A stretch of DNA of 64,000 bases from Vanessa cardui (Eukaryota > Arthropoda > Insecta > Lepidoptera > Nymphalidae), in contig NC_061131.1 in assembly GCF_905220365.1 (NCBI RefSeq), positions 992,001 to 1,056,000 of the forward strand. Reading direction: 5' to 3'. Made by a program: the position numbers and the translations under genes. This document shows, piece by piece, positions 12,609 through 24,348 of the stretch. Position 1 is the first letter of the stretch. Each line of letters begins with the position of its first letter. The notes under the pieces were generated by a model. The model made no database searches. It was not told the DNA's origin and worked only from the letters and a program-made list of their open reading frames with translations.

Positions 12609-12746
12609 AAGATTTGGAACGACCTGCCTGCGTCTATTTTACCTGATAAGTTGAACTCCGGAGCCTTTAAGAGTAGAGTGAACAGATTTATTTTGGATGG
12701 CGTGTACCACCTCACCACGTCATTATCTACACTTTCCATCAGGTGA
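12609..12746 (+). pseudogene. LINE ORF2 extreme C-terminus, 45 codons
   Basis: It reads KIWNDLPASILPDKLNSGAF then KSRVNRFILDGVYHLTTSLS, ending TLSIR and a TGA. WNxLPAxI with a following FKxRVxxFxL is the usual end of several non-LTR ORF2 proteins. The 3' sequence CTTTCCATCAGGTG after it resembles the tail of SINE family 2. Confidence 0.65.
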
Positions 12747-13999
12747 AATGGAAGACAAACGCCTATTATATCTAAATATATATAAAAATACAAGTAAGTA
12801 ACTTGGATGTATCGAATAAATTCTGCCAGTTGCCTTCAGATTTAGATGAGGCTTTTGCACTTGAATTTTGGTTAGTACTTATCATTAGTGAATAGAAATA
12901 AACTAAAGAGGAAAATCGTATTTCCTGGAATTGATATTTAGAATACACCATATAGCCAAATTCGATTCAAATCGAATGGTTTAGCATACAGATAGATAGA
13001 GTTACTTTTGCATTTATGATATTAGCATAGATTTGTAAAGACTAATTATTAATCTCGTATATATTATCAATCAAGAGGCATATTTTAATCACAGCGAATG
13101 CAAAGCGGCGGTTCGTTATAATGCCATATAAATTGTGGATAATAAATTTTCACGCTAATCATTGCGACGGTAGGCCAGTGGCTCTCAAAGCGTTGTTCGT
13201 GAAATATATATCCCCTCGAAGCGACTGGTGTTACATAAGAAAATTTCGATCCGAAAAGATTACACAAATGGTACAATAAATGTAATGTTATTATGTAAAT
13301 AATAATAAATAATTTATTTTTATTTTAAATTAAATGCTCTTGTCGGCTTGTCTTTCTCCAACCATACGATTTAATTTTCTATATTTCTCATGGATTGTTT
13401 GGTGTGCCTACTAACTTTCTTTTGTTTTGTTATGAAATGTTGACAAAATCCTTTTTCTTGATTCAAATTAATATAATGTTAAAAAAAAGAACCGTAAATT
13501 TTAATTACTTTGTTATTTTGAAATTATTATTGATAGATATTAATATTTAGAAAAAATGTAATTATTTATTATTGTACTGCATTTTGAAATTCGTAGAGTA
13601 AAGACCTAATTGTTATGTTAAATTTTTTAATCTTACTAATATTAGATTATTAAGAAAACATTGTCTTACTAACAATATATGTACTAGTCACGAAATAAAA
13701 AGTATTATTATTGAAATTCACATATATCAAGGCCTCAGAACTTTGAGCGCCAATGGTTCTAACCTGTTGAGGAATACATAATAGAATCATGCGTATCGGG
13801 CGCGCTTATTGCCAACTTAACGTGATACAATAAACCGGTTTTATTTTGACGATTTAACACCCACATTATTTTTATACAATTTGATTAGACTTCTTTATGT
13901 AAAACGGACTTATATAAAGTAGCATATGATCTCACTACTGGTCTACTCATAAAAAACCGGTGGAACTCTTGACAGACTACCCGGCTACTAAATATACTA

Positions 14000-14075
14000 A
14001 GTAAAGCGTACTTCATTCGGATGTTATCGGTTTTACGAATTATGCCGATGCTACATCTAAGTTTGTCGTACTATA
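14000..14075 (+). mobile_element. MITE right-end fragment
   Basis: AAAGCGTACTTCATTCGGAT, GTTATCGGTTTTACGAATTA and CATCTAAGTTTGTCGTACTA are the last 70 bases of the family. Confidence 0.65.
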
Positions 14076-14364
14076 ATACCTCTGTACGAAATTATTATTC
14101 AGAACTAAACGTTAAACATCTGCCATGTTTAAACTGTTATGTCATTGAATTTCATGGGTTAAATGTCTGACATATATCTTCACGATACTATTAGTGTAGA
14201 TATAAATTCAAAATTAAGTAACTCAATTTCTTAGACGATGCTTACGATGTAAGATGAATCTGTTTTCCGAATTTCTGTAGTCAATACTGGATTGATAGTC
14301 AGGACAAACGATATCATCATATACATGTATATATCGGTATACTTGAATACAGTATCCATACAAA

Positions 14365-14625
14365 TAATAAAATTGGAGTGTCTGTTTGTAATATTAAAAT
14401 AGCTCTTTTTTACTCAGTGCATATGTATGTATACACGGTACATGTACCAAAATATTTTTTTTTACAATTTTTTGGCTCTCTCTCTGTCTGTTTGTTCCAG
14501 CTGATCTGTGGAAAGTCTGGACCGATTTTGACGGGACTTTCACCGGCTGATGATGTAACTTAGGCTACAATAATATCTTTGTTAAATTCAAACGCGTACA
14601 AGGTCGCGGGCACAGCTAGTTTACA
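14365..14625 (-). repeat. LINE-type 3' tail, CAGACACTCCAATTTT family
   Basis: Reversed: AATTGGAGTGTCTGTTTGTA through GACCGATTTTGACGGGACTT to AAGGTCGCGGGCACAGCTAG. Confidence 0.7.
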
Positions 14626-14919
14626 AATAAGAACTAAGGCATTAGACATACAATAAATGCTGTATATCATTATAGAAACCTATTTGTGTTTCAATGGGTT
14701 TTTTTTTCATTCGTGAATCCATTATAGTTTTTGTATGACGCGTAATTACAAATCGTTATTATTAGCGATCGTTGAACACTTCATTGCTTAACGGTTGATT
14801 TTTAATCGATTCCTTGCACGATTGAGCTTCATTAGCTAGTAATGCTTTTAATGGGAGTACGGAATTATTAAAGTGTGTAGAGAATTATTTTAAACAAGCT
14901 GTAACATTTAAAAAAGATT

Positions 14920-15213
14920 CCGAAATGGCCTAGTGGTTAAAACGAGTGCATCTTAACCGATGAATACGGGTTCAAAACAAGGCAAGCACCACAGAATATT
15001 TATGTGCTTAATTTGTCTTTATCATCTCGTGCTCAGCGGAAGAAAAATGTCGTGAGGAAACCTGCATTTGTCTAATTACATAGAAATTCTGTGACATGTT
15101 TATTCCACCAACCCACATTGGAACAGCGTGCTGGAATATGTTCCAAACCTTCTCTTCAAAGGGATAGGCCTTAGCCCAGCAGTGGGAAATTTATAAGCTG
15201 TTGTTGTTGTTGT
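14920..15213 (+). repeat. tRNA-derived SINE, family 1, with (TTG)n tail
   Basis: The head CGAAATGGCCTAGTGGTTAA and the B-box-like GGTTCAAAACAAGGC are followed by the full body. It ends in GTTGTTGTTGTTG, the trinucleotide tail of this family. Confidence 0.8.
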
Positions 15214-15277
15214 AACATTCATGCGATGATCAGATCTATTTGATAATAATTCAACAGATATGCTACCGCGAAACAGT

Positions 15278-15425
15278 CCTTTTTAGTGTTGTTGTGTTTC
15301 GTATGGAAGGTTGTGTGCACCAGTGTAATTGCATACACAAGGGATATAGCATTGTTCCCAATGTTGGTGACACATAAATTATGTAAGGAATGTTTGATAT
15401 TTCTTGCAGCGCCAATGTTTTGGTT
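15278..15425 (+). repeat. SINE, family 2, partial
   Basis: TAGTGTTGTTGTGTTTCGTA, ACACAAGGGATATAGC, CCCAATGTTGGTGACACA and TATTTCTTGCAGCGCCAATG match the middle of the family. Confidence 0.6.
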
Positions 15426-15683
15426 GTTGGTGCCAACGTCTGTATTTTTATTATATTACGCTGCATAATTAAAATAATATATAAATTATTAAATTTTTAT
15501 GTTAGTATTTTACTCTTAATAATTGAAATACAAAAATTTAGCTCGAGGCTTAAATTAAGACATTGTTTTTTTGTATCTTTATACTAATTAGCAATGTTTT
15601 TGAAGAAATTGTCTGGTAATATTCACGAGTTATCCATTATATTATTGTATTCAGTAGTAAATAATAGGCTGTTAATGTCCCAC

Positions 15684-16009
15684 CAGAGCTGAGGTGGCCC
15701 AGTGGTTAGGACGCATGCATCTTAACCGATGATTGCGGGTTCAAACCCAGGCAAGCACCACTATATATATATATATGGGCTTAATTTGTGTTTATAATTC
15801 ATCTCGTGCTCGGCGGTGAAGGAAAACATTGCGAGGAAACCTGCATGTGTCTAATTTCATCGAATTCTGCCACATGTGCATTCCACCAACCCGCATTGGA
15901 ACAGCGTGGTGGAATATGTTTCTAACCCTCTCCTTAATGGAAGAGCAGGCCTTATCTCAGTAGTGGAAAATGTACAGGCTTTATTTTATTTTCGTTTGCT
16001 TTACTTTAC
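15684..16009 (+). repeat. tRNA-derived SINE, family 1, with 11-bp target duplication
   Basis: TAATGTCCCAC occurs at 15673-15683 and again at 16010-16020, exactly bracketing the copy. The head is GAGGTGGCCCAGTGGTTAGG with GGGTTCAAACCCAGG, and the tail is GTACAGGCTTTATTTTATTT. Confidence 0.9.
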
Positions 16010-16461
16010 TAATGTCCCACTGGAAAGGCCTTTTCTCTTTTGATGATATATTTTGGAATTTCACCAGGCTTGTCAAATATGGCATGGCTGATAGATTTGT
16101 GGATAATTTCAATACTTGGCTCGCACCTAATATTATGTCGTAAGATTTAAGTATTCTGATTCATCCTGGCTGATATTTCTCGCTCGCTCTTCAGTATAAA
16201 AAGGTACACGAATACCTATAATATGAATCATCATTGAATAATCTATAATTTATTCAGATTAAACTGCGTTAACCAATTTATTAATGCTTAAAACAAATTG
16301 ATTAAACATATATAGAAACGTTCCACTTGTTCCTCAACGTAACTAGATATATTATAAGCATTTGTTTTTAAAATCTTATATTTTATGATGATGATTATTA
16401 TTATCTCAAGTAATTAGAAAGGCTAAAATTTTGATATTCGTTATTTTATCGCAAAATAACA

Positions 16462-16735
16462 ATCATATGGCTAGCACGCCTGGGTGAATACCACGCACTC
16501 ATCAGATATTCTACTGCCAAACAACAGTACATGGTATTGTTGTCTTCCGGTTTGAAGGGTAAGTGAGCCAGTATAACTACAGGCACAAGGGACATAACAT
16601 CTTAGTTCCCAAGGTTAGTGGCACATTGACGATGTAAGGAATAGTTAATATTCCGTACAGCGCCATTATCAATGGGCGGTGGTGACCACTTACCATCAAG
16701 TGGCCCATATGCTCGTCCGCCAACCAATAGCATAA
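16462..16735 (+). repeat. SINE, family 2, near full length
   Basis: GGGTGAATACCACGCACTCA to TGGCCCATATGCTCGTCCGC and CAACCAATAG covers most of the family with few changes. Confidence 0.8.
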
Positions 16736-16779
16736 CCAACCAATCTGAATTACATTGTTATATAGATATATTATGTTCT

Positions 16780-16925
16780 TATGGTGGTAGAGTTTTGTGC
16801 CAGGTCGCCTGGATAGATATGGATTAGTCTATACTCTACCGTCAAATAGTAATATTTAGTAATGTCTCATTCTGGATTCACGGGTGAACGACTCATTATA
16901 CCTTAAGTATTAGAAGGTGAATGGT
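16780..16925 (+). repeat. SINE, family 2, diverged head
   Basis: GGTGGTAGAGTTTTGTGCCA and CTCTACCGTCAAATAGTAAT are recognisable. The second half is lost. Confidence 0.55.
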
Positions 16926-17629
16926 TGAATGGTTTTGTGAATGGCTTCACAATTTACCTTTTTGTTTATTGATAATAATATGCCATAGCACATATAAATT
17001 TAAGTTATATATATATAAATACATTTCGATTTTTCGTATGGACAAGCCAATATTTGTTATACGTTCGGTTTAACAGAATTTAATGTAAAAGTGAAAAGTA
17101 AAATAAAATACCTACTTGCACTATTTCAACTGAAATTAATGTATATTATTTTATATGTTATAACTGTTATTATTCATCCAATCATATGACTTCTTTAGGT
17201 AGGAACGAGTATATCTAAACTTACTATGTGATAAAAAATCAGTCATTCTCTCCGATATGTTATGTGACACATAAGATTATATAAATGATATTAAAATCCT
17301 CCTGCATACTAATTAAAGTGCTCAAATCTAACAACTTTTAGTATGGAATGAAAGGCCGGTCGATCATCGTGTTCGGTTAATCCAAATCCAGCCCATCTCT
17401 AGTTCATATTGACCCAGTATCGATTCTTCGAATCGATTCTGACACCTCGTTATATTCATACATATCTAATTACGATGTTAGCTATTAGAATATATTTACG
17501 TACGTATTCTATGTTCGAAAATTAAACTTGTTATTTGAAGATGCTGACCCAGAATTTATAGAAAAATTTCTTTTTTATTACATACGCATGCTGCGACAAC
17601 AAAAAAGAAAAAAATATATTGTAGCTTAA

Positions 17630-17715
17630 TTTACTCCCTATTAGATAAGTTATCTGCCCGTGAAAGTCCCGTCAAAATCCCGTCAAAATCGGTCCAGCCG
17701 TTAGGATAGGAATTG
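17630..17715 (+). repeat. LINE-type 3' tail, CAGACACTCCAATTTT family, fragment
   Basis: AATTTACTCCCTATTAGATA, GAAAGTCCCGTCAAAATCCC and GGTCCAGCCGTTAGGATAGG. CCCGTCAAAAT is duplicated inside it. Confidence 0.6.
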
Positions 17716-17804
17716 GTGATTTAGGAAGTAGACGGTGTATATAACTTCTTCAGACAGGAAATATCTCTTGAAGTCACTCCTATCGTGTATCAAATCTATA
17801 TTTA

Positions 17805-17985
17805 ATATTATAAATGTGAAGGTAACTCTGTCTATATATCAGTTGCTCTTTCACGACCAAGCCGCTGAACTGAATTTGATGAAATTTGGTATGAAGCAAA
17901 CTTGAACTCCAAGAAAGGGCATAGCTGCTTTAGACAACGAACACCTTAAAACGCGAGCGAAGCCGCGGGCGTCTACTAGTGAATA
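17805..17985 (+). repeat. LINE-type 3' tail, GATGAAATTTGGTATGAAGC family
   Basis: TCTGTCTATATATCAGTTGC, GATGAAATTTGGTATGAAGC and AAACGCGAGCGAAGCCGCGG, ending GCGTCTACTAGTG. Confidence 0.65.
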
Positions 17986-18087
17986 ATAAAATACACCTTT
18001 ATATCTTTTCTCACGCACGCATTTGTAAATTGTAATGTTTCACATTTTTCCGTTGATATTGATCCAAATATAAAGTATTTGGAAACT

Positions 18088-18310
18088 TGTTGGTAAGGCT
18101 TTGTGCGAGTCCGCACCATCCACTCATTATATATACTATCGCCAAGTAGTACTTAGTATTGTTATGTTCCGGTTTAAAAGGTGAGTGAGCCAGTACACAC
18201 AAGGACGTAACATCTTAGTTCCCAAAGTTGGTGATACATTGACGATGTATGGTATGTAAACACTTACCATTATTATTATATTAGTAGTCCATTTGCCAAA
18301 CTATAGGTAC
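18088..18310 (+). repeat. SINE, family 2
   Basis: TTGGTAAGGCTTTGTGCGAG, AAGGTGAGTGAGCCAGTACA and CGTAACATCTTAGTTCCCAA are present; the tail is decayed. Confidence 0.7.
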
Positions 18311-18744
18311 CATAACGAAAAATATAGAGAAAGATATATTGTGATATAGTTTAAAAAAAATACGTCTTCCTAATCCCGTTTATTTACGGTCGATTCATTG
18401 TGTAGGTTAAGTAGAAAAGATACACTGCACGGAATACAATCAGCTGGCACTCTGTCTGACAACATTGGAATTTATTTTGCTATAGTTGTATTTTTTTCTT
18501 CTTTTACTAAGCGACGGTGCCCTTGTGTAACTTAATTGCTAGATTTTATTCAGTTTTTTATTACTTATTTACCTGTTATATACAATAGCGATTGTTTTGT
18601 AATACATTGCCAATATAAGCATATTATACATTATTCTTAAAGAAAGAGACAGCTGTATAGCTTCCCTTTTTCTTTTATCTCGATAACATTGATTGGTTAT
18701 TAATTACTGCTGATACACATGGTATAAGAGATTTCAACCATACT

Positions 18745-18872
18745 TTAAATCACCAATGTGCCACAATAGGAACTAAATTTTTATTGTGTATTGTGCCTGT
18801 AGTTAAACAGGATCTTTCAAACCAGAACACAACAGTACTGTTGCTTGGCGGTGGAATATTCGATGAGTTGAG
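18745..18872 (-). repeat. SINE, family 2, partial
   Basis: Reversed landmarks CACCAATGTGCCACAATAGG, TTGTGCCTGTAGTTA and AACCAGAACACAACAGTACT are in order. Confidence 0.65.
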
Positions 18873-19104
18873 TACACAGCACTATCAACAAGCGAACATT
18901 TACAAGTGACCTTGGTCGTTTTGTGACCAGAGTGGTTACTTTTTTACAACCGCCTGCGTTTGTTTTTTTTATATATTTAATTTAACAACATCCACGGCTC
19001 ACAGTTGCCTTATTTTACATTCAACTTTATTACATTTGTCGTTTTATATTTTACATTTCTATTTAAGCATGGATTTCAAGCTAGAATACAAGGCCCAAAC
19101 AAAA

Positions 19105-19165
19105 TTTTTTCAACCAACTTCAAAAAGGAGGAGGTTATCAATTCGTCTGTATTTTTTTATTAAGA
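19105..19165 (+). repeat. Repeat fragment, CTTCAAAAAGGAGGAGGTTA family
   Basis: AACCAACTTCAAAAAGGAGG and AGGTTATCAATTCGTCTGTA match the copy at 27560. Confidence 0.65.
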
Positions 19166-20797
19166 CTTTCTCTATGCATTTACATACATTTGGTCTCACA
19201 AATTGTGCTCTTGGGATGAGATAATGAGTTTTTTTACCCTATTAAACCTCTGTGTATGTTCGCATCATTAGTATTAATAACTATTTGCAGTGTGGTTGTC
19301 ATTATATAAAAAGAGTTTGTACTCTCGGTAGCAGAGTTGTATCTGACATCTGACAATATAAATAAAATCCATAATTTACAATTCAATTTTTGAAAACTCT
19401 ATTATAAGCAGCTTGTATTAGATATAAGAACAATAATTGGAAGCCGTGTTGACGTCAGAGTGACATGAGCCTTCTTTCTGAACCGGTACGGATTGATAAC
19501 CTTTAAGAAAAGCGTACACATTTCTTACAGGCAGCGCCCCTGTTATCCCTTTGGTGCTGGGGATGTCCGTGCCACTGGTAGTCATTTTCCACCTATACCA
19601 TATATAATAGAGGCTAGATCTAGAGGATATATGTGTCCTATTGGCACACTATTGGCTTCATTGCTTTTGCCATCTTTATTCGTAGTTTTTTATGTATTAA
19701 AATAAATACTAATAAACTTTATATTTATAATTTTATACGATAAATTCCCTTCCATTTCTTAAAAGGTATGCGAATTCCCTGATTATAACAGAATTCTATT
19801 CTATGATTAAAAAACATGCAACTATTATTGGATGCATGTATTATCAATGTAATTGCAATCGTATTACGTGCAATAATCACGTGACATTATATTGTTATAG
19901 CTCGGCTTTTCCGTAACAATGATATTAGTTCTGATTAAGAGATCCGGGTTTTTGGGCTTTTGAGACCTTGGTGTTGCCACTTCCGGGCGCGTGTAGTGGT
20001 AGATAATGTTTGTGGTATTTTTTTTAATTTATTTACCTTCTAAATTTAAATTTAAATACTAAATTGTTTTCATAATAATCATGTGCATGTACAAATAATA
20101 AATATGAGGTGCATGTTTTCTATTAAACCTGTTTATTATTATCTTATATGCAATATTTTCATTTAAATATTATTTGATGATGCAATACAACGTGAAAAAT
20201 TTTTTAAAAAATGCAAGCATTATTTGTGCTGTATAAAAACAGAACCTGTCAGAAGTGTTTTCCTTAAGCCATTTGAAATCAAAGTTTGATTCAAAATGAC
20301 AGTAAAAGTGAAACAGTTCGTAACTATTTAAAAATGATTTATTAAATCATATTTGGATCAAATATGTTTTACATAAACATCCTATAAATACTTTTACCTT
20401 AATTAAATATATTAACTTCAGATTCCTTTCAAACATCCCTTAAGTACGGAGGCTTATTCTTCATAAATATATAAAAAAGTATTATAAAAAGTCATTACCT
20501 GAAATCTAATAAACTCATACTGAAGTCTCATGAAATAGGCTTTTGTTACGTTGATATAAAAACGGCGTTAAAATAACACCGCGATACTGTTTTATGGCAA
20601 TAATAAATGTTTATTAGAAATAACGTCAAAATGTAAAAAAATATAAACGATTAAGTTGAATCACACAGATAAAAGATCTTCGACTTTGATTCCCACGGCA
20701 CAGCGTAATGCATTTGTAAGAATGTGGATGAGATCTCGTAGATAAATACAAGTGTTAAGTAAAAAATAAAACACTGTTTTCTTTTATTTATAAAGTA

Positions 20798-21061
20798 ACA
20801 GGCTGTAAACTTCCCACTGCTAGGATAAGGCCTCCTCTTCCATTAAGGAGAAGAAGAGAATGTGGCAGAATTTCGATGAAATTAGGCACATGCAGGTTTC
20901 CTCACGATGATTTCCTTCACCACTGAGAACGAGATAAATTATAAACACAAATTAAGCACATATATATAGTGGTGCTTGCCTGGGTTTGAACCCGCAATCA
21001 TCGGTTAAGATGCACGCGTTCTAACCACGCACGCCTTGTAACCACTGGGCCATCCCAGCTC
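20798..21061 (-). repeat. tRNA-derived SINE, family 1, internal deletion
   Basis: The minus strand starts at AGCTGGGATGGCCCAGTGG. A local duplication in the head (CCACGCACGCCTTGTAACCA on the plus strand) and a deletion of the GGTGGAATATGTTCC segment are visible. Confidence 0.8.
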
Positions 21062-21284
21062 ATTTCTTCTAATATAATAAATCTCCTATAGTCTATTATA
21101 TAACCACGAAAAAAAAAGCCATATAAACAACATTTCGGAGTCAAATTAAAACAAATATTTATTGTTAGTACTTCAAAGAGGCCTTGTACCTCTGAACTAG
21201 AAGTCCCCGTATCTTAGGGGCCAGTGACTTCCGAATCAGTGTTAACATTTATTACACTTATTTATATTTTATCCCTAAATATAT

Positions 21285-21539
21285 TAAGAGGGTACAAAGA
21301 CATTTCTGTACAAGATTTTATAGATAATCAAAAAGCGTGGAGTTAATACCTGTTAGTTTTCAAGCAGGATATATTAATTTAAATAATTGGGTTTAACTAA
21401 CTTGATTTTGTATTTTTTAAATGTTGAAAAAGAGTAACTACTGAGTTTCTTGCTGATTCTTCTCGGTAGAATCTACTTTCCGAACCGGTGGTAGCTTCAC
21501 TTAATTGTAAAATCACGATTCAAAAGTGCTTGTACAGCC
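21285..21539 (+). repeat. LINE 3' tail (jockey/CR1-like), left half, split by the R1 insertion
   Basis: The coding remnant reads QDFIDNQKAWS then stop. A 3'UTR with GAGTAACTACTGAG, GGTAGAATCTAC and GTGGTAGCTTCACTTAATTG follows. The sequence resumes at 23149 with TACTTGAATAAAGTTTATT. Joined, it matches the unbroken copy at 25385-25741. Confidence 0.8.
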
Positions 21540-21553
21540 TTTTTTTTTTTTTT

Positions 21554-21826
21554 ATTACGCTGGAAAAACGCTTTGCGCGCTTCCCCCACGTGATGGAAAG
21601 TGGGGGGGTGTGTGGGACTCCCCGGAGCCCTGAACGCCGAGTGCGCCCAAGCACACCGGGTTTACCCACTAAAAAACCAGCGGTACCCTCTCCGTCTTTC
21701 GGCGGACGCCACGGGATCGCTTACGCATGCTACCGTGACGCCCTGACGGTCGGCCCGCTTATACGGGCCTTCAACAGCTAGGGGGGATTCCCAGGTTACT
21801 GGGACCCCCCCTGGTCCCTACGGCGC
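21554..21826 (-). other. 3'UTR of the R1-clade element
   Basis: GC-rich untranslated sequence lies between the ORF2 stop and the poly(A) tail. An open frame on the opposite strand here (21488-21781) is a by-product of base composition. Confidence 0.7.
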
Positions 21827-23134
21827 CTATTGAGGCGGAGGGAGAAGATGCGCGTAGCGCCTTTTCCTTCTCCCCGGTCGTCTTCTGCGGAGCGAGTCAG
21901 CGGCGGCATTTTTTTCCCGCTCCCGCTCCGCTGCTTCCTTCTGCGACATGACACTTTCGCAGAAGGAGCGCATCTCTGACCAGCACACCTCGCTACCGAG
22001 CATGGTGTTGATAACGCTCGGTAGCGAGAGGTCTCCGCCCATAGTCGCCGCAAGGATGTGCCTCTGGGGTCCCCACGCAGCACACTCGTACAGGGTGTGG
22101 TACGCCGTGTCCACTGGCGCACCACACTCGTGACAGGAGGGTGACTCCTCCCGCCGCGCTATCCCGTGCAGGTACTTACCGAAGCATCCGTGTCCGGTAA
22201 GTACCTGCGTCATTCTATACGACAGTGTGCCGTGCTTCCTCTCGACCCAGCGACTCAAGTGGGGACGGATCGCCTCCACTGTCGCTAGGCCCGCCGTGGG
22301 AGTCCCCAGATCCTCGTGCCATCGGGCGATCAGGGCTTGCTGGGCTAGAGCCCTGATCCGCCCGATCTCCGCCGACCCTGGACGGTCGCCGCGGTCCCTC
22401 GCCTCGACCCGGAACCGGTACACTTCCGCGAGCACCTCCGCCTGGAGCTCCCAGGGTGGATCGCCCGCGAGAAGTGTCGCCGCAGTCCACGACACCGTAC
22501 GGTACCCTCTGATGCCTCTCACCGCTATGACCCTCTGCGGCTTTCGCAGCAGAGCCCGATTTTTAGCGGTGAGGGCGTCTATCCAGATCGGGGCACCGTA
22601 CAGCGCCATCGACCTCACTACGCCGGAATAAAGACGCCGGCATAGCGACCCCGGCCCTCCCACATTCGGAAGGAGGCGACCAAGAGCGGCAGCGGCGTTG
22701 ATGAGCCTTGGGCCGAGATGAACAAAATGCTGCCCGAAGCTCCATCGACCGTCCAGGATCAGGCCCAGATACTTCATCTGGGGCTGCACCTTGATAACCG
22801 TCCCCTGGACGGTGATACTCGCCCCTCGTGGGGGTCCTTTTCGTGGACCGTGAAAGAGGAGGGCCTCCGTTTTGGATATGGAGACCCTCAAGCCCAGCAT
22901 TCCCATGCGGTCCACGGTGAGAGCCGTTCCGACTTCGGCAAGGCGAGCCGCCTCCCGGAAGTCCCGTCCAATCGCCGTGACGAGAGTGTCGTCAGCATAA
23001 CACAACACCCCCATCCCGGGAAGGACGGGAGCCCGCAGGAGCCAGTCGAAACCGACGTTCCATAGAATTGGGCCGAGGACCGACCCCTGTGGAACGCCGC
23101 AGCCCACTCGATGCCGGACGATCCTCCCATCGAC
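21827..23134 (-). pseudogene. Reverse transcriptase C-terminal part of an R1-clade ORF2, truncated
   Basis: The frame is open from the truncation point (reading VDGRIVRHR before the conserved block) to a TAG at 21827-21829, about 435 codons. GCGVPQGSVLGPILW is RT motif B. YADD, about 33 residues later, holds the catalytic aspartates. TEALLFHG and MKYLGLILDG follow. Near the end GHGCFGKYL and CHECGAPVDTAYHTLYEC form the C-x2-C-x8-H-x4-C knuckle found in R1, TRAS and SART relatives. The endonuclease, ORF1 and RT N-terminal motifs are missing, so it cannot move itself. The absence of stops suggests recent insertion. Confidence 0.88.
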
Positions 23135-23178
23135 GTGCTTGTACAGCCTACTTGAATAAAGTTTATTTTGATTTGAAA
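23135..23178 (+). repeat. LINE 3' tail, right half after the R1 insertion
   Basis: It begins with the second copy of the 14-bp target duplication and ends with ACTTGAATAAAGTTTATTTT and GATTTG, the 3' terminus shared by this LINE family. Confidence 0.8.
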
Positions 23179-23369
23179 AACAGAGAAATACAATACATAA
23201 ATATATCGAATCGAAATAAAGTGGTCAAGGAATTCTCTATTTGAAATCAAATTGACGCGATACAATTCGAGATCTAGAATAATTTATGATATTTATTTAT
23301 AAAACGGCGTTTTAAACATCAACGAATGATATGTTTACCAAGAACCAGCAATGCTCGATACAGTAGAGC

Positions 23370-23445
23370 AAATCGATGCCATTGTCTATGGGCGGTGGTG
23401 ACCACTTACCATCAGGTGGCCCATATGCTCGTCCGCCAACCAAAG
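23370..23445 (+). repeat. SINE, family 2, tail only
   Basis: TTGTCTATGGGCGGTGGTGA then CCACTTACCATCAGGTGGCC and ATATGCTCGTCCGCCAACC form the 3' end. An A-rich stretch follows. Confidence 0.75.
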
Positions 23446-23742
23446 AAAGAAAAGAAAGAAAGACACTTTTATTTGGGACCGTACAAAAATTATAGAAAAT
23501 ATATACCTATAAGTTACTTCAAAATTAGAAATAAATAAAAAAAGTTAACCAAAGAAAAAAAAACAACTTAAATTACTATAAACATTTACACGAAAAAACA
23601 TTAAAAAAAACATTAATAAAAAAGGGTTAAAAGAAACAAAAAAAAAATACTATATTACACTTAACATATATGGCGTGTCCCAAATAGGTGTACCATTCAG
23701 CAATTAATAGGCAATAAAGGTAAAAATAATATAAAAAAAAAA
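23446..23742. other. A-rich stretch after the SINE tail
   Basis: Repeated AAAGAAAGAAA and long A runs, with no coding potential. It may be the decayed tail of an insertion; no boundaries were found. Confidence 0.4.
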
Positions 23743-23802
23743 ATATCGGCAGTAATCGGTTTTATTGAATTTGCCGATGCTACATCTAAGTTGTGTGCTA
23801 TC
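23743..23802 (-). mobile_element. MITE left-end fragment, reversed
   Basis: ATCGGCAGTAATCGGTTTTA and TGCCGATGCTACATCTAAGT with TTGTGTGCT are the reversed left end. Confidence 0.6.
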
Positions 23803-24109
23803 ATTTTCACATTCATTCACAAGAAGATAGTATGTCGAATCGAATACGACCGGAAACATTTCAAGGTCAGCTCAGGTCATAAGAAGATGTGCGACCGTTT
23901 CAATTTTACTTCTAAATATTCTTTGGAAAACGATATTAATCCTGTGAGCTAGAATCTGTAACAGTTTATTAACTGTATTGTAGTGTGTGAAGCTTGAGTG
24001 AGTCAGTAAAATTACTGGCATATCAATATTTTAGGTCACACGGTCTAAAGATTATCGATATCTAGACTACATGTGAATCATATTCCTGTATGCGCTATTT
24101 CGCCATTAA

Positions 24110-24275
24110 CTTTTCCCGAATAAAGTGCACGAGAAAGTAATTATTATTTTGCAAGCCACTGATTCTAATTTGATGAAATTAAGTATGAAGAAAAAACATA
24201 CTCTACTTATTTATGCTTAATACTTAACAAACAACTCTTAAAACTTGAGCAAAGCGATGAGCGTCAATCAGTAAT
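24110..24275 (+). repeat. LINE-type 3' tail, GATGAAATTTGG family, degraded
   Basis: TTTGATGAAATTAAGTATGA and AAACTTGAGCAAAGCGATGA match the family weakly. Confidence 0.4.
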
Positions 24276-24348
24276 TTTACCTTGTTATAATAACATCGTT
24301 TGAATATTCAAAAATAAATCTCTCTATAATAATATAAGATTAGTTATG

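Larger units (their letters stand above)
21540..23134 (-). mobile_element. 5'-truncated R1-clade non-LTR retrotransposon with target duplication
   Basis: This is a GC-rich block in AT-rich surroundings. On the minus strand it runs from a truncated reverse transcriptase, through about 290 bases of 3'UTR, to a poly(A) tail (seen as the T run 21540-21553). A perfect 14-bp repeat, GTGCTTGTACAGCC, flanks it at 21526-21539 and 23135-23148. That marks a true target-primed insertion. The target is an older LINE 3' tail, not rDNA or telomeric TTAGG. Confidence 0.9.

Noticed and set aside
13085..13276. 63-codon minus-strand open frame
   Set aside because: No motif and no start or splice context beyond chance.
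21488..22631. Plus-strand open frames across the R1 element
   Set aside because: They are antisense shadows of the GC-rich reverse transcriptase frame.
21540..23134. Telomere-specific TRAS or SART insertion
   Set aside because: The flanks are a LINE 3' tail and contain no TTAGG repeats.
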